A stretch of DNA of 64,000 nt from Oegoconia quadripuncta (Eukaryota; Arthropoda; Insecta; Lepidoptera; Autostichidae): positions 5,937,501-6,001,500 of the forward strand of contig OX438754.1 in assembly GCA_949316235.1 (NCBI GenBank). The letters run 5' to 3'. A model generated the notes under the pieces. That model saw only the letters and a list, made by a program, of their open reading frames with translations. It was not told the DNA's origin and searched no databases. Below are positions 1 through 10,950 of the stretch, in pieces. Each line of letters starts with the position of its first letter. Position 1 is the stretch's first letter. The translations under genes and the position numbers were made by a program.

Positions 1-568
1 CTTTTCCCATAAAACGCTTCGAAAATTATTTTTATTTATTTAATCATTTATTTGAAATCACAGCCATAATTACAAATTTAAAATAGAAGTTGTACACTTA
101 GAAGCCAAAATAGATTTCACTAAGTTTATTTTGTTACCTTGTCTTTCGAGACATCAAACTAATTAAAAACGTAATTTTTTAAAAACATTTGAATTTCGCT
201 AAAGCGAAAGTCTTTTTGGTCTAATATAAGTGATAGTGATATAAATAAGCTGTTATAATAATAATTGTCAATAAACACTTATATTTAAGACGCAAAACTC
301 TTAGCTGCTCTAATTTATTGATAGATCTCATGATTATTAGCAACAGTCAACATCTAGGCCGATATACTCGTAATATACTGAATCTATCGCTATCTATCGC
401 TATCGCTGTGTGGTTTATCGCGCAAGCAATGTGTCGATCAATAGAATATCAGAACTACGACCTATTGAACCGCAGTTTTTAGCACGTTTGTATTTCGATG
501 CTCAGTTACGGACTCTTCTACGATCGATAAAATAGGGAGATCATCATCGGCAGCCTATGGAATTGCCT
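1..568. other. AT-rich non-coding left flank
   Basis: No open frame with protein-like content was seen on either strand. The stretch is AT-rich. It lies 3' of the leftmost coding exon on the minus strand, so part of it may be 3' untranslated sequence of that isoform. No convincing polyadenylation signal was singled out. Confidence 0.4.
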
Positions 569-841
569 TTAATCGGAATTGCTAGCAGACAATTTCAAAC
601 GTATCGCCTTACTTCTTGCGTCATACAAAGCATGGCTTACACTTGAAAAATTCGGAAAATTTATAACATGGTCCAATTTTCGCTCTTTAATTTCGCATAC
701 TTTCTCTGCATATAACTGACAGACAGATTTATCAGACGCCATGACAGTTTCCTTGAGCTCAGCAACTAATTTGTCAACAATATTCTGCGTGAGATTTGCT
801 TTACATTTATTGTGTTTACGTCTTTTCAGTACCTTGTCATT
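569..841 (-). CDS. mod(mdg4): 3' coding exon completing a split FLYWCH finger
   Basis: This exon continues the finger that starts in the exon at 1963-2126. A minus-strand acceptor (TTTCAG, ending at 842) is followed by 91 codons in phase 0 that end in TAA at 569-571. The first residues, NDKVLKRRKHNKCKANL, supply the histidine end of the finger; the second histidine of H-x-H is a lysine. The remaining roughly 70 residues are polar and probably helical, with a run KETVMASDKSVCQLYAEKV, and end in KLSASNSD. FLYWCH proteins often carry such a helical stretch after the finger. Joining it to 1963-2126 gives an unbroken frame with a GTGAGT donor. It is the only isoform seen here that needs two private exons. 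Whether it is really spliced this way is inferred. Confidence 0.6.
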   Translation of the reverse strand, partial: NDKVLKRRKHNKCKANLTQNIVDKLVAELKETVMASDKSVCQLYAEKVCEIKERKLDHVINFPNFSSVSHALYDARSKAIRLKLSASNSD

Positions 842-1962
842 CTGAAACGAAAGTTACAATTGTTATTATTGGTTATACCAGTCTCACATTAACAACTATA
901 TCAATATGGTAGGCAGATGGTTAAATTAGCCATTCAGTCGAATTCCTAGACGGATTGGTGGTATAAAAGGATAACACAACCAACCAATCCGCTCTGAGCA
1001 GCACAATTTCTGTAAAAGCAGAAATGTCGTATTAATATTGACGGAAATGTTAATAGTGACTTGCCACCGAATTATTTTATAAGAATTAAGAAAGAAAATG
1101 CTAATCTGTAATTGTTGATTCTATATTATTCAAAAATAAATTTAAAATAAAATACATAGATATGCGGTACAATACAATACAATACAATACAATGCTTTTT
1201 TCAAGGTAGGGTTGTACAGTCGGCGACATATGAAATGAAATGAAATGAAATGAAATATTTATTTGCTTGCATATTTATTCATGCAGGGCTGTTCTAACAA
1301 TGGTAACGTGATGCTTATTTAAGCTATAAGGTAAGTTCTCTATAATGACCATTTAATTTAGGTTTAGACTACCATTTTAAAGAACTGCGTATGCGTATAG
1401 CTTAAACAAAGAGCATGCTACCATTAATCATTTAAAATAGCCGTGTGTGACTTGAATCATGGGGCCGACTGGACTATTGGCCATCGCAAGTTTTTACGTA
1501 CGTAAAAATTTTTGCATTCGATGGCAAATAAATCGCCAGTTTTGCGTATCACATACGCGCCTTAGAAGTAAATTATAGTAGCGATAGTAGTACATCTATC
1601 CATTAGAAGTTTATGCCCTTATACTTACTTATATTAATGGCGATCGACGATTAATCCATCTACTAAGCATAAAAAATACACACACGCAGAACACACATGA
1701 AAATACACGCAATACACAAATGCACACACGCAATCACAAATTCACACAGGCAATACACAAATGCACTCACACAACATACAACAATTATTTCCATTGTCTC
1801 TATTTTCTTTATCAGTGCTGACGTTTCTTCTTTTTTTTTAATATGCTAGTTTAATTGCAGTAAACCGTGGGGTGGAGACCTGGTTACTTAAGTTCGGGCA
1901 CCAGTCTCCACATAGTAGTAGCCCCTGACTATATAAAAAAAATATGTTACAAAAGCACTCAC
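842..1962 (-). other. Private intron of the split-finger isoform
   Basis: The intron runs from a GTGAGT donor (1962 downward) to a TTTCAG acceptor at 842. It holds two microsatellites: an AATAC repeat near 1170-1194 and a GAAAT repeat near 1230-1257. It also holds a dispersed repeat (about 1214-1455) that recurs at 24316-24440, with a shared CAGTCGGCG start and a shared ACCATTTTAAAGAAC block. Around 1490-1510 is a short palindrome centred on TTTACGTACGTAAA. No further coding sequence was seen. Confidence 0.5.
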
Positions 1963-2126
1963 TCGAACTGTGATGTATCCGCAGCATTGAGTTTTCTTAT
2001 ACGTCGAGCATCGTAAAATATTCGTGCCGTTTTTGTATGTTCTTTTTTTATGGTACTGATAATGACCATGGAGGTACACTTTGCCACCTTTTCTCTTAAT
2101 GATCGACACCTGTTCAGATTCTCTCA
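1963..2126 (-). CDS. mod(mdg4): FLYWCH exon, first half of a split finger
   Basis: A minus-strand acceptor TTTGCAG precedes 2127/2126, and the exon opens with TG completing a codon, as in all other exons of the array. About 54 codons follow: a GGKVYLHGHYQYHKK core, then RCSTYKKTQCCGYITVR. The two cysteines sit at the FLYWCH positions (C-x7-C), but the usual tryptophan before the first cysteine is replaced (ILRC). The open frame runs on for a further 25 codons without any H-x-H. A strong donor (CGA|GTGAGT) at 1963 lies exactly where the finger breaks off, and the exon at 569-841 supplies the rest. An unspliced terminal exon would encode a finger without its histidines. Confidence 0.7.
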
Positions 2127-2440
2127 CTGCAAATAATACAATATGTATTCAATAAACAGAAAACTATGCAGCAATTCTAGTAACAACGATAATAAATCTA
2201 GTAACAAATAACTTACTCGTACTATACAAACTGTGTTAAAAAAAATTATCTAAGAAACAGCTGAACCGATTTTCTGGAAAACGAATCGATTCCGCCGTTT
2301 TGGCACTACAATACGACAAACAGGCAGACGACGTAGGTTTCAAACTTAGAATAATATTGATACAGAAAGTTGTTTTAAAAATCCTACCGTATAGATGCAA
2401 AGCGGATAAGAAAGCATGGATATGATCCGCTTGGCGATAT

Positions 2441-2852
2441 TTACGTCCGTATTTCAGAATGTCGCTCAAGCGCGCTTGAGCATAGTTAGACAGAGATGCT
2501 GATATACAAGTTACATAATAATAATTAATAAATATCCTTAGACATACACACAGCGTCATTCAGTTCCACACTAAGCAACTATAGGCTTGTGTTGTGGATA
2601 CCAGATGGTTGATATACTACATAAATACATTTTTTCTTTTGTAAATAAATACTTATTATAAATGAAAAAAACATTCATAACTCGGGTACACATGTCTGCA
2701 TTCATCACACAAACATAATATGCCCCTAGCGGGATTCGAACCCGCAACCGTTTTTGGTGTAGTGGTCAGAGTTGCTAACCACTACACCAAACAGGTCGTC
2801 AACATAAAACTGTCCCTTTTAAACTGTCCTCGAGCGGAGATCTCTGCTTAGT
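2441..2852. mobile_element. Palindromic MITE split by a SINE
   Basis: The left part (2441-2530, TTACGTCCGTATTTCAGAAT...) and the right part (2801-2852, ...GCGGAGATCTCTGCTTAG) together match the intact element at 49656-49810. That copy has no insertion at the corresponding place. The SINE between them (2531-2800) was therefore inserted into an already present MITE. The ends of the intact copy are inverted repeats of each other. Confidence 0.6.
2531..2800 (-). mobile_element. tRNA-headed SINE, family 1
   Basis: Read on the minus strand, it starts with a tRNA-like head (GACGACCTGTTTGGTGTAG, then a GGTTCGAATCC-like B box). It continues through a body ending in CTGTGTGTATGTCTAAGGAT and an AT-rich tail. 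The same unit recurs at 10951 (+), 34595 (+), 39662 (-), 53395 (-) and 59901 (-). The head is not a functional tRNA gene because it cannot fold into a complete cloverleaf with matching arms. Confidence 0.75.
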
Positions 2853-2990
2853 CAAATTATTATTATTTTTTCTTTGATTTTTTTTATTCTAATGTCGACT
2901 TCTACGTCAGTGATCGTAGTATACGTGACGCAGGCAGATCGTTGAATCAGCCATTTCATGAAATGTCTAGGCAGATCATTATGTATGATT

Positions 2991-3320
2991 GACCGCCTCC
3001 GTGGCTCAATGTAAACAACATAGGGTTTACGATTCGGAGGTCGCGGGTTCGATCCCCAGCGGGGTACATGTTTTGTACTCGGTTTGGTTGGTGGAAGGGA
3101 ATTTTAAATGTCCGCCTGGCTAGCTACCACCATCTTATCTAAATCTGCCGCCAAGCAGCAATGTTAAGCATTGCTGTGTTCCGGTTGACAGACATAAGAT
3201 AGCCAGTTCCCCAAATGTGTTGGGATTTCCGGGTCAGTACACTTCCACCTTCGACCTCATCTTCACTTAACATCAGGTGTGATTAAGGTCAAGTACCAAC
3301 CCGTTGTGTATAAAAAAAAA
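2991..3320 (+). mobile_element. tRNA-headed SINE, family 2, nearly full length
   Basis: The element starts GACCGCCTCCGTGGCTCAAT and has a GGGTTCGATCCC B box at 3049-3060. Its body contains ATCTGCCGCCAAGCAGCAAT and CTTCACTTAACATCAGGTGTG, and it ends in an A-rich tail. Other copies lie at 3684-3843 (body only), 22493-22700 (-), 33364-34146 (-, interrupted), 35606-36003 (interrupted) and 59350-59682 (-). Confidence 0.75.
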
Positions 3321-3683
3321 TATAGATACAAGTATTTATTTAGAGGGGAGTTCCTACGTAGTATTCAAAGAACCTAACACGACACTCCAACCCGCTCTGA
3401 GCAGCGCAGTTTCCAATAAACTATTTACTTTCTTTCTTGCCATAGGTATATAACGATCCGTCTATATAGACATTTCATGAAATAGCTAACCCAGTAGTCT
3501 GCCTGCTACATAAACATGAGTTATTCAAAAGTCATCTCATAAGTCCTTCCTCAGTATTCGACTTTTCATCTAAGATTTATAATAAAACCAAAAAGAGATA
3601 TTAAATTTCTTTGTAAATAATACCGCAGCAGTAATTATTTATCTATGTCCATAGACTAGAAATTATGAGTGTGTTACAAAATG

Positions 3684-3843
3684 TTAATAGCATTGTTGTG
3701 TTCCGGTTGTCAGAGATAAGATAGCCAGTCCTCCAAATGTGTTGGGGTTTCCGGGTCAGTACGCTTCCACCTTCGACCTTATCTTCACTTAACATCACGT
3801 GTGATTAAGGTCAAGTACAAACCCGCCGACCATAAAAAAAAAA
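3684..3843 (+). mobile_element. SINE family 2, 3' part
   Basis: A 5'-truncated copy that shares the body with 2991-3320 (GTTCCGGTTGTCAGAGATAA through the CTTCACTTAACATCACGTG segment to the A-rich end). Confidence 0.7.
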
Positions 3844-5282
3844 CAAAATGTAATCACTGTCTCGCATTACGTTGTAAAATCACTCTGTATAAAAAACGGT
3901 GCACACTAGAAATAGTAGTTTTATACTAAAAATTATAAATATAAATGTAAGTAAGCAAACAATTTTCTTACTATAAATATTTATTTGCTTTATTTCCGTA
4001 CGCCAATATCGACAACCCACAAAACTTGAACGGCATACACTTTTAATTGCTGCAGCGGTATTTTCGTCGAAAGGTTCAGCATTTTTTTATAGACAAAATT
4101 CTTCTTTTAATACTTCGGACCTACACAATCACGTGATCAATAGAGTAATAATTTGTAAATTGTATTATTATTATTAATTAGATACATATGTGTGGGACTT
4201 GGCGGGTCACGTGGGCCGCATGCCGTGCGAGTTGTGGGCAAATGCGTCCACTATTTGGACTCGTACAACCGCCAGACGCAAACGTGACGGACCGCGAAAA
4301 TAATAATAACATGTGTGTATAGTTTTAAATTTGGGTAACCACAAATTATAACGAAAAGCCTTCAAGTTTGTTGTGTTTGTTTATTATACCAAAATAAGGA
4401 AATACATTTTCAATTAATTACGGTCAAGTGCGAGTCCATACCATCAGTTGTCTTACTGTAGTTCTAAATTTAATTATCTATAACTTTGACAATGACATTA
4501 AATTATTACTAGATAGCACTAAAATAAAATAATAGAGTTGTAAATGTAGATTATCGTTGTCCAACTTTGGTTTAAAGTAGTTATACTAACTTAAACAGCA
4601 ATACAAAGTTGATCAAAGGACTTTCTACTTACGTAGATGCCTACTAGTTTACAAGACAAATACTCTGTATTGCACAAAATAATTTACTATAATTTTTGAT
4701 GATAACAACAACAACACGGTAACAACAACAACAACCCGCAGCTATGGGAAATTAGTTTTAATATAAGCTCAATGTAATGCAAATCTTATATTTCTCCTGT
4801 AATCTATATTTCCAATGGTCATAATTTTTTTAAGAAATTTCTGATTATTTTAGAGATAGGCTGGAGAACCAGCAATTATGAAGCTTTTTGTCGAAAAAAA
4901 ATTTAAAAAAAATTACACAAAGTACTACTTATATATTTTTGAATTCGTGACTCAAAAAGCTTTCCACACAATGACATTAAATTTTTTTATACTAACCGAC
5001 TTCAATACTGAGGAGGTTCTCAAATTTGTATTGTTACGTTATTTGTCGGTCGATACGTGTGATTCTTTTTTTGATGGGGATAATTTTAATTTGGTCCCAC
5101 TGAACTTTCTTTAAAATCTGATTAGAAGTTTTTTTTGATTATGGTAAACAGCAGAATCAGATTACCTCATTTAGATGATTTAATTGTTATAGTTTGTTGT
5201 TGTTTTTAAGCTTACTGAAGTCAGTCGTTTTGCCACTGGTAGGTAACATTAAAAATTACTCGCACTGACTGTACTAAATAAG
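3844..5282. other. AT-rich gap without recognised genes
   Basis: An open frame at 4878-5114 (+, 78 codons) has low-complexity, lysine/phenylalanine-rich content and resembles no family I know. It is probably chance. The remainder is AT-rich and includes a short AACAAC run near 4706-4735. No FLYWCH signature was found on either strand. Confidence 0.4.
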
Positions 5283-5476
5283 TCAATGGTTGTGTTCAGT
5301 AGGGTATCTAAGGAGAGAATTGTCATATGTGGTCACTGACGCTTTGCACCCAAAAACAGACTTCTTGTTGCATACCCACCGGGCACGTAGTCCCTTACTG
5401 CCGGACCACTTGTTGTATCTGTACTGACCAATCTCTAGCACCGGCTTACCTTTACTTGACAAACTAAGTTTCAGCA
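5283..5476 (-). CDS. mod(mdg4): FLYWCH finger exon, RGNP-like group
   Basis: A TTTCAG acceptor ends at 5477. The exon opens with TG plus 63 full codons and stops with TGA directly after the finger. From the N side: SSKGKPVLEIGQYRYNKWSG, then RARWVCNKKSVFGCKASVTT and EHNH. The tryptophan is residue 33, the zinc-binding cysteines are residues 35 and 43 (C-x7-C), and the histidines are 61 and 63. In mod(mdg4) proteins such fingers are isoform-specific C-termini that choose protein partners and chromatin sites while the BTB part dimerises. Confidence 0.9.
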
Positions 5477-6767
5477 CTGAAACATAGATTCACTGTTAAA
5501 TAAATGCTAGACCGACGAGACGAGTAAGGCTGATGAAGGAATGACTGGAACATTTGCGTATATCCGTGAATGAACATGTGTAAAGGTTTTTGATTTTGAA
5601 TTATGGTGACGCCATTCTTGATTACGAACAACTTTCCCCAAGGACCCATAGTCGACTGCGATAAAAAAAATTCGATTACCTATACAAATTAAACAATTCT
5701 GAAACCACCTTTAGTATGGAAGTCCAACAATTTTCGGCTGAATTCGGCTATGGTTCCTTGTGGAAAGTTTTCGTAATCAGGATTGGAGTCACGAGAACAC
5801 AGGAGTTACACGAATTAAATTTCACCCTCACAGAGTATATATAGCTGACTGATGTACTTTCAGAAGGAATGGTTGTTATTCATTACCAACTAGAGAATTA
5901 TGTACTTTGATTACCGCCACAAAATTCATCTGACAGTGTAGTCAAATATTAGCAGGGTAATGAGACTGTGTTGTGCATATGTTAAATGGATTTTGAGTGC
6001 GAACAAATAATAGTGACAATCGATTAGTAAATATTTTATTGCATGGCAATATAAAATAGGTACTAGCAGGAACTTTAAAAATAAAAGTTGGACAGGTTCC
6101 AAACAACCCAAGGCCTGGTAGTTTGAATGTGCGTTTATATTTATTACTTTATTCCAATAAAATGAAATAAAGTAGTACTTCATTTACTACTTTATTTTAC
6201 TAAATAAGTTCAAATAATGAATTAAAATCAAATAAAGCAGTACAATGTACTTTATTAATATAAAGTAGTAAATATCCTACGCCATTCATATTTCAAATAA
6301 AGCTAATATTATAGTTGTCAAAAATTACAGCTTTTCTCTAAAGCAACACGAATGCTGTGATACTAAGTAATACCCCTCTTAATTTAATTAAAGCATAACC
6401 TAAAGATATGGTATCTCATGCAGAGGTGTGAACCATTCTTTTTATTTTAGTTTTTTATACCTATTTTATATTTTTATCATTATGATTAATACTGATTAAG
6501 TCAAGGCTTTTTATTTAAGACACACTATTTAACCTTCTTGGGCTTACACTCAACGGCAGATCACGGGGGTCATGATGACACCCCTCCTGAGTCTTCATGA
6601 TAACACCCTCAATTTGTATTTGTATTGGAATAACCCTTGCAAATTTTTATTTTGGAGCCTGTCGAAGCTGGACGTCGTGTATGTGCTTCCTTCCTAATCC
6701 AAAGGCTGGACCGCCCTTCCTTTCACTAACCCTTGAATTTGTACAAGAGTTTACGGGTCCTTGGAGT
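5477..6767. other. Gap with imperfect inverted repeat and possible exon relic
   Basis: A roughly 47-base segment near 5604-5650 (minus reading GGGTCCTTGGGGAAAGTTGT) recurs inverted near 5753-5800 (plus reading GGTTCCTTGTGGAAAGTTTT). At about 5870-5925 the minus strand reads VAVIKVHNSLVGNE and is then broken by a stop before N-N-H, which looks like the tail of a decayed FLYWCH exon. The stretch 6130-6300 is very AT-rich, with repeated AAATAAAGTAGTA words in both orientations, probably a MITE. Confidence 0.35.
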
Positions 6768-6967
6768 TCAGTGATTGTGGCTATGACAAAACTGTATAAT
6801 TTCATCATTCATAGTGATGACGGTGGCTCTACAGCCATAACAGGCCTTTACGCAGACCCAACGAGCTCGTGGTCCTCTGCAACCAGACCATTTGTTATAT
6901 CTGTACTTCCCCATTTGGATTGCTGGGTTCCCGAATCGCGACTTCGTAAATACTGGTTGCAGTAGTC
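6768..6967 (-). CDS. mod(mdg4): FLYWCH finger exon, RFGNP group
   Basis: The acceptor TTCACAG ends at 6968. The exon opens with GA and runs 65 codons to TGA. Residues 10-25 read RFGNPAIQMGKYRYNK, followed by RARWVCVKACYGCRAT. W36, C38 and C45 are conserved, with an additional cysteine at 42. The end is CHSHNH (H63, H65). The long plus-strand frame over the same bases (6597-6965) is its antisense shadow. Next to 5283-5476 it is one of the closest relatives in the array, in keeping with local duplication. Confidence 0.9.
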
Positions 6968-8170
6968 CTGTGAATAGGAAAGATTCATTTTACATATTTG
7001 AATAAAAAGTGATTTCTTTCGTTGATAACAAGATAGATAAATTGTTTATTTATCTCTAAGCTCATGGCACAATAATAACAATTATAACAAATTACAGAAA
7101 ATCCTAAAAAGAGGGACTATGGGGAAATGGTTCCAACTCAGCATGGTGCTCCACCCGGGGACGGATGGAGTGCTTATACAGTTGGGACTAGTTTGAATCT
7201 AGCAAGCGGTATGAAAACGCTAGTGGATATAAAATATATGTATAAAGTTATTATACTGGATTTTTTCAGACCATCAAACTGAATAATTTTCTTTATGGAA
7301 CCAACTCTGAAATCGACAAAATAAATCAGCCGTTTCATATTTTCAGTTGAGTCGGTATTGAACTTTTATATGAAACAGCTGTATTTTTTACTGTACTTGT
7401 ACTGTAGTAATTGAATAAGTTAGTCAAAGTAAAAAATGCTTTATTTTGTAGGTACACAGGGTACACTTAAAACAGATTTTACCGCTACCGCTTGTTCAAT
7501 AGGCAATTTTCTCCTGAGAAGAACAAGCAAGAAACTCGAGGGGTTGCTCTTTTTAAAAACAATTTAGAATTTGTAACAACTCACCTGTACACAGATACCT
7601 TAAAATTGAGTTCATACTGCAACTTAAACATTCAGGTAACTTTTGTAGATTTATACATTAAATTAAAAAAATATTAAACTCACCTCAAAACGGTCCAATC
7701 GCACGACAGCGAGGAACAAACAACTACATCTATTTTTTATTGCACTATATCATTGCCTGATACACCAGCACGGCTCATTAGCCTGTGATGGGCAGTAGCG
7801 TCATTGGTCTGCTCTCAAAATTCTGCAATCACCAAACCGCCTGCCCAAAATGGGAAAAACCACCCATGGAAACGATGCCAATCGCGCCACGGGAGAGGCT
7901 TCACGTCCAGTAGTGGGCTTATCTAACCTGTTGAAAGGATTATAACAAATAACAAGACATGCATGAACAAACTGACCAGTATCTTTTATCAGATTTTTAT
8001 TATACCTTTTAGAAAGCAATATAAAGTACAAAAGACATATTTCAAGTTTTATTGATAATAATATTTAATATTAACTTACCTAAGTAATACTGAACTAAAT
8101 TAGTTCTTAATAATAATCTAAAGTCTAGACATAAAGCCTTAGGCTGCCATATTTTGATGTTTGGCGTAGT
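6968..8170. other. Gap without recognised genes
   Basis: AT-rich sequence with no finger signature on either strand. Frames at 7492-7677 (+) and 7801-8031 (-) have no recognisable content. The segment 7720-7930 (GCCTGTGATGGGCAGTAGCG, GAGAGGCTTCACGTCCAGTA) resembles LINE 3' material found in insect genomes, but I cannot assign it. Confidence 0.35.
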
Positions 8171-8174
8171 TTAA

Positions 8175-8852
8175 ATTTACCTACATCACATACATAAAGT
8201 CACGCTTGTTTCCAGTACGGGATTGGCTTAAACTTGCTAACACCTTTCCTGTTCTGACACACCTTTTTTGCTTCATTCACTCTCATAAGAATGTTCATAC
8301 ATGGTCGTCGGTTTAAGGTACTCTTAACTTGGCCTTTCTTTAAGACGTCCCCGATTTGAAGTACGTTCGCCGTGGTTTTCCTCTACCCAAGATACGAATG
8401 TGGATGGTAGTCATCCACATGCGCATCTTATATTTCTTTAATTAGTCTTCTTTCATTCATCCTCTCCGCATGTCCAAATACTTTCACATATCTTTTTCTC
8501 TCTTTGTCACTACGTCTTCTTTCACATTGCTTAACTCCCGAATTACACTATTCCTGATTCTATATTTCAAAGTCACTCCATTCATACTTCTCAGTGATCT
8601 CATTTCCACTGCATTAATTCTACTTTCATTCTTTTTCTGCCATACCCAGCGTTCACTTCCGTAAATTAGTGTTGGAAGCAGCACCCCGACAGGAACAGCC
8701 AGACGAGTTATTTTGGACACATTCTGGCTCCTCATAAAGGCATGTAGAGCTCCATTCACCTGATTTCCGGCATTCACTCTTCTTTCGATGTCCTCGTCAC
8801 ACTTTCCATCCTTTGTAAACAGTGAACCCAAATATACAAACGGAGTAAACAC
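8175..8852 (-). pseudogene. 5'-truncated RTE-like LINE, reverse transcriptase C-terminus
   Basis: The minus-strand frame at 8484-8852 reads FVYLGSLFTKDGKCDEDIER, then RVNAGNQVNGALHAFMRSQN and SERWVWQKKNESRINAVEMR. This is the well-known C-terminal part of RTE-type non-LTR reverse transcriptases. The frame ends after KEDVVTKREK, and the rest down to about 8175 matches the 3' end of the same element type. Further 3' fragments lie at 11211-11275 (-) and 22795-22945 (+). The catalytic YADD region is missing, so it is dead. Confidence 0.8.
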
Positions 8853-9609
8853 AATTAAAAAAATAGACTAAAGTGACTAAGTAAAGGCGGATACGACTGT
8901 CTGCTCTTTAGTCTAGTCATTGTCATATACATATAGGTAAAATAAATAATATATATCACAGTTAACACTAGCTGAAATTTGAAGAGAACATTTTTCATTG
9001 AATTGAAATAAACACACTGAATTGAATTCAGGCTACAAAACTAAACAAACAAAATAAAACGGCTGAAATGGTATTGTAACGTTTAACAAAATGGCGGCGA
9101 ATGTTCCTTGCTCATGGTCGACCTATAATCGACAGACTAGTTGATCGATCAGTCTATTCATCACAGCTCATATACAACCAATAAATAAAACATACTTATG
9201 TAAGTTACAGCTAGAAACTAGGTATGTACTTGTGCATGTCAAGCGTAATACTGATAGTTCTCATTAAAAACCGATTGTAATAAAGCTTTAAACTCAAAAA
9301 AGCACGTACTTAGATCTAAAAAATTAGTAGAGAATATTTTCGAAAAAGAGTAGAACTACTAAATTAAAGCGATTTTAAGTTTCCCATAGTAACAGAAAAA
9401 CTAGAATATGTTCTTTTAACTTTGATATTTTGAAAATATGTTCCAGAAACCCTTTAAATCTATGTATCCAGCTTATATGTATGAAGTTTTATCAGAATCG
9501 GTCTACTTATTTCGAAAAAAATTTACTGAAAGATGTATGGAATATCGTCAGGGATACACCCTTTTAAGAGGAATACATAAATTAATACATGTGTTACCAT
9601 AAAAAAATG
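8853..9609. other. Gap with a conserved GCCGCCATTTTG-bearing arm
   Basis: At 9082-9116 lies a 35-base segment (TTTAACAAAATGGCGGCGAA...) whose exact inverted copy is at 9859-9893, beyond the next exon. Bases 9245-9530 resemble 21225-21460 in inverted orientation and form a dispersed AT-rich repeat. No coding sequence was seen. Confidence 0.5.
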
Positions 9610-9803
9610 TTAGTGATTATGAGAGTTCTTCGACTTAACTATAACGTTCTCGATAGTGGTAACAATGGCTCGACAGCCTTTCTTGTTCTTGTCGCAGATC
9701 CATCGGAAGTTAGGGCCTTTACTGTAACTCCATCTATAGAATTTATACGGGCCCACCTTGAGCACAGGATTCCCGAAGCGTGTGGTCGTAAAACGAATTT
9801 GGC
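9610..9803 (-). CDS. mod(mdg4): FLYWCH finger exon, RFGNP group
   Basis: The acceptor CTTTTTCTAG is followed by GC and 63 codons to TAA at 9610. The finger reads RFTTTRFGNPVLKVGPYKFY, then NFRWICDKNKKGCRAIVTTI (C-x6-C) and NSHNH. It is nearly the same as the exon at 11610-11806, and the similarity extends into the intron just upstream (AGAAAAAGCACTCGAATA), so the pair arose by a fairly recent segmental duplication. Confidence 0.9.
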
Positions 9804-9858
9804 CTAGAAAAAGCACTCGAATATTTAATAGTCTCTGTTACCGACAAGTGAAATGGAA

Positions 9859-9893
9859 CATGAGCAAGGAACATTCGCCGCCATTTTGTTAAA
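9859..9893. promoter_or_regulatory. Inverted copy of a Pho/YY1-like site segment
   Basis: CATGAGCAAGGAACATTCGC followed by CGCCATTTTGTTAAA is the exact reverse complement of 9082-9116. It contains GCCGCCATTTTG, which fits the known core of YY1/Pho binding sites. It lies about 56 bases upstream of the acceptor of the exon at 9610-9803. A binding or promoter role is inferred only. Confidence 0.35.
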
Positions 9894-10950
9894 TAAAATC
9901 GTTGTTCCTTCCTCATTGTCGACTCATGACCGAGAGATCGGCCGTTCGACCGAAGTCAGCTAAATATTATTACGTCTTATATAGCACCTAGATGGGTCGA
10001 CTGATGAGTCAATAATTTTATTGTTTATTAATGGTACGAGTAAAGCCTACCATTATCAAAATACTTAAATAAATATAAGGTAGAAATGGCCATATAATTT
10101 TCTGGATTTCCTTTTGCTATAATTTTCTATTTTTTTATTATAATTATGATAGTAGTACCTACCTACTACATTTTATTAATTTGGAACCACTCAATGTTTA
10201 TTAGGTATACATATGAGCAAACGTAGATAAGTATGCACTGCTTCCTTGTAGAGATGAGAAACATGTAAATCTTTGCGACACCGGATTGCAAGCCACTTGA
10301 CCTGAGTCCTGTATTCAGAAACATGGTCATTGCGTAATCCAAATACGATCTGATAGCAAAATCTAACGGAAAGCAGGCGATTCAACAACTGGCTACGAAC
10401 GACCCAAATATTATTATTATTATTACATTCTTTATTGCACACAAAAATAAAATAAAACAAATATTGTGTATGAAAACCATATAACTATTCCATCTTTATG
10501 GAAATAAACAAATGAAGCTATATATTCAGTATATATGAAGTTATATATTCAGTACAGATCGCACGCTAGTGGAACTTGGTAAAATTAGCCACATACTGTC
10601 GTTTACCCAGTCGCAATGTAGCTTTCGTATTAAGGTTCCGTACGTGGAAAACTTTGTTGGTCCGTCTGTCAAGATCCTGTTTCTCAGAGACAGCCGGAGA
10701 TATCAAGTTGAAATTGATATCGAATACAGAAGTCTTACGTCTCATACTGCTGCAACAAATTTAAATTTCTATTGTAACGCAATAAGATGTTACGGCTTTT
10801 CAAAGAGTATTTTTAAGAAGGCAGATCTTGGGGCACATATCGCCGCAAATGTAAATTTGTCGCTGAGTCACGAGAGATTCGATAAAAATGTCCTTTAGTG
10901 CCAAATTTCAGGATTGTATATCATACATACATACATAATACATAAATCTA
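9894..10950. other. Gap with dispersed repeats
   Basis: Bases 10620-10770 (GGTTCCGTACGTGGAAAACT...) recur inverted around 11395-11480, so they belong to a dispersed element. Bases 10420-10460 resemble the 3' end of a retroelement (reverse of TGTGTGCAATAAAGAA, also at 18480-18500). The frames 10569-10898 and 10576-10764 (+) lie in this repeat and do not look like host genes. Confidence 0.4.

Noticed and set aside
2711..2800. tRNA-like segment with B box (also at 3000-3065, 34600-34670, 33985-34050, 50610-50690)
   Set aside because: The cloverleaf is not complete, the same head is fused to the same body at several places, and A-rich or AT-rich tails follow: SINE heads rather than tRNA genes.
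6597..6965. 122-codon plus-strand frame
   Set aside because: It is the antisense of the finger exon 6768-6967; the minus strand has W, C-x6-C, H-N-H and a splice site.
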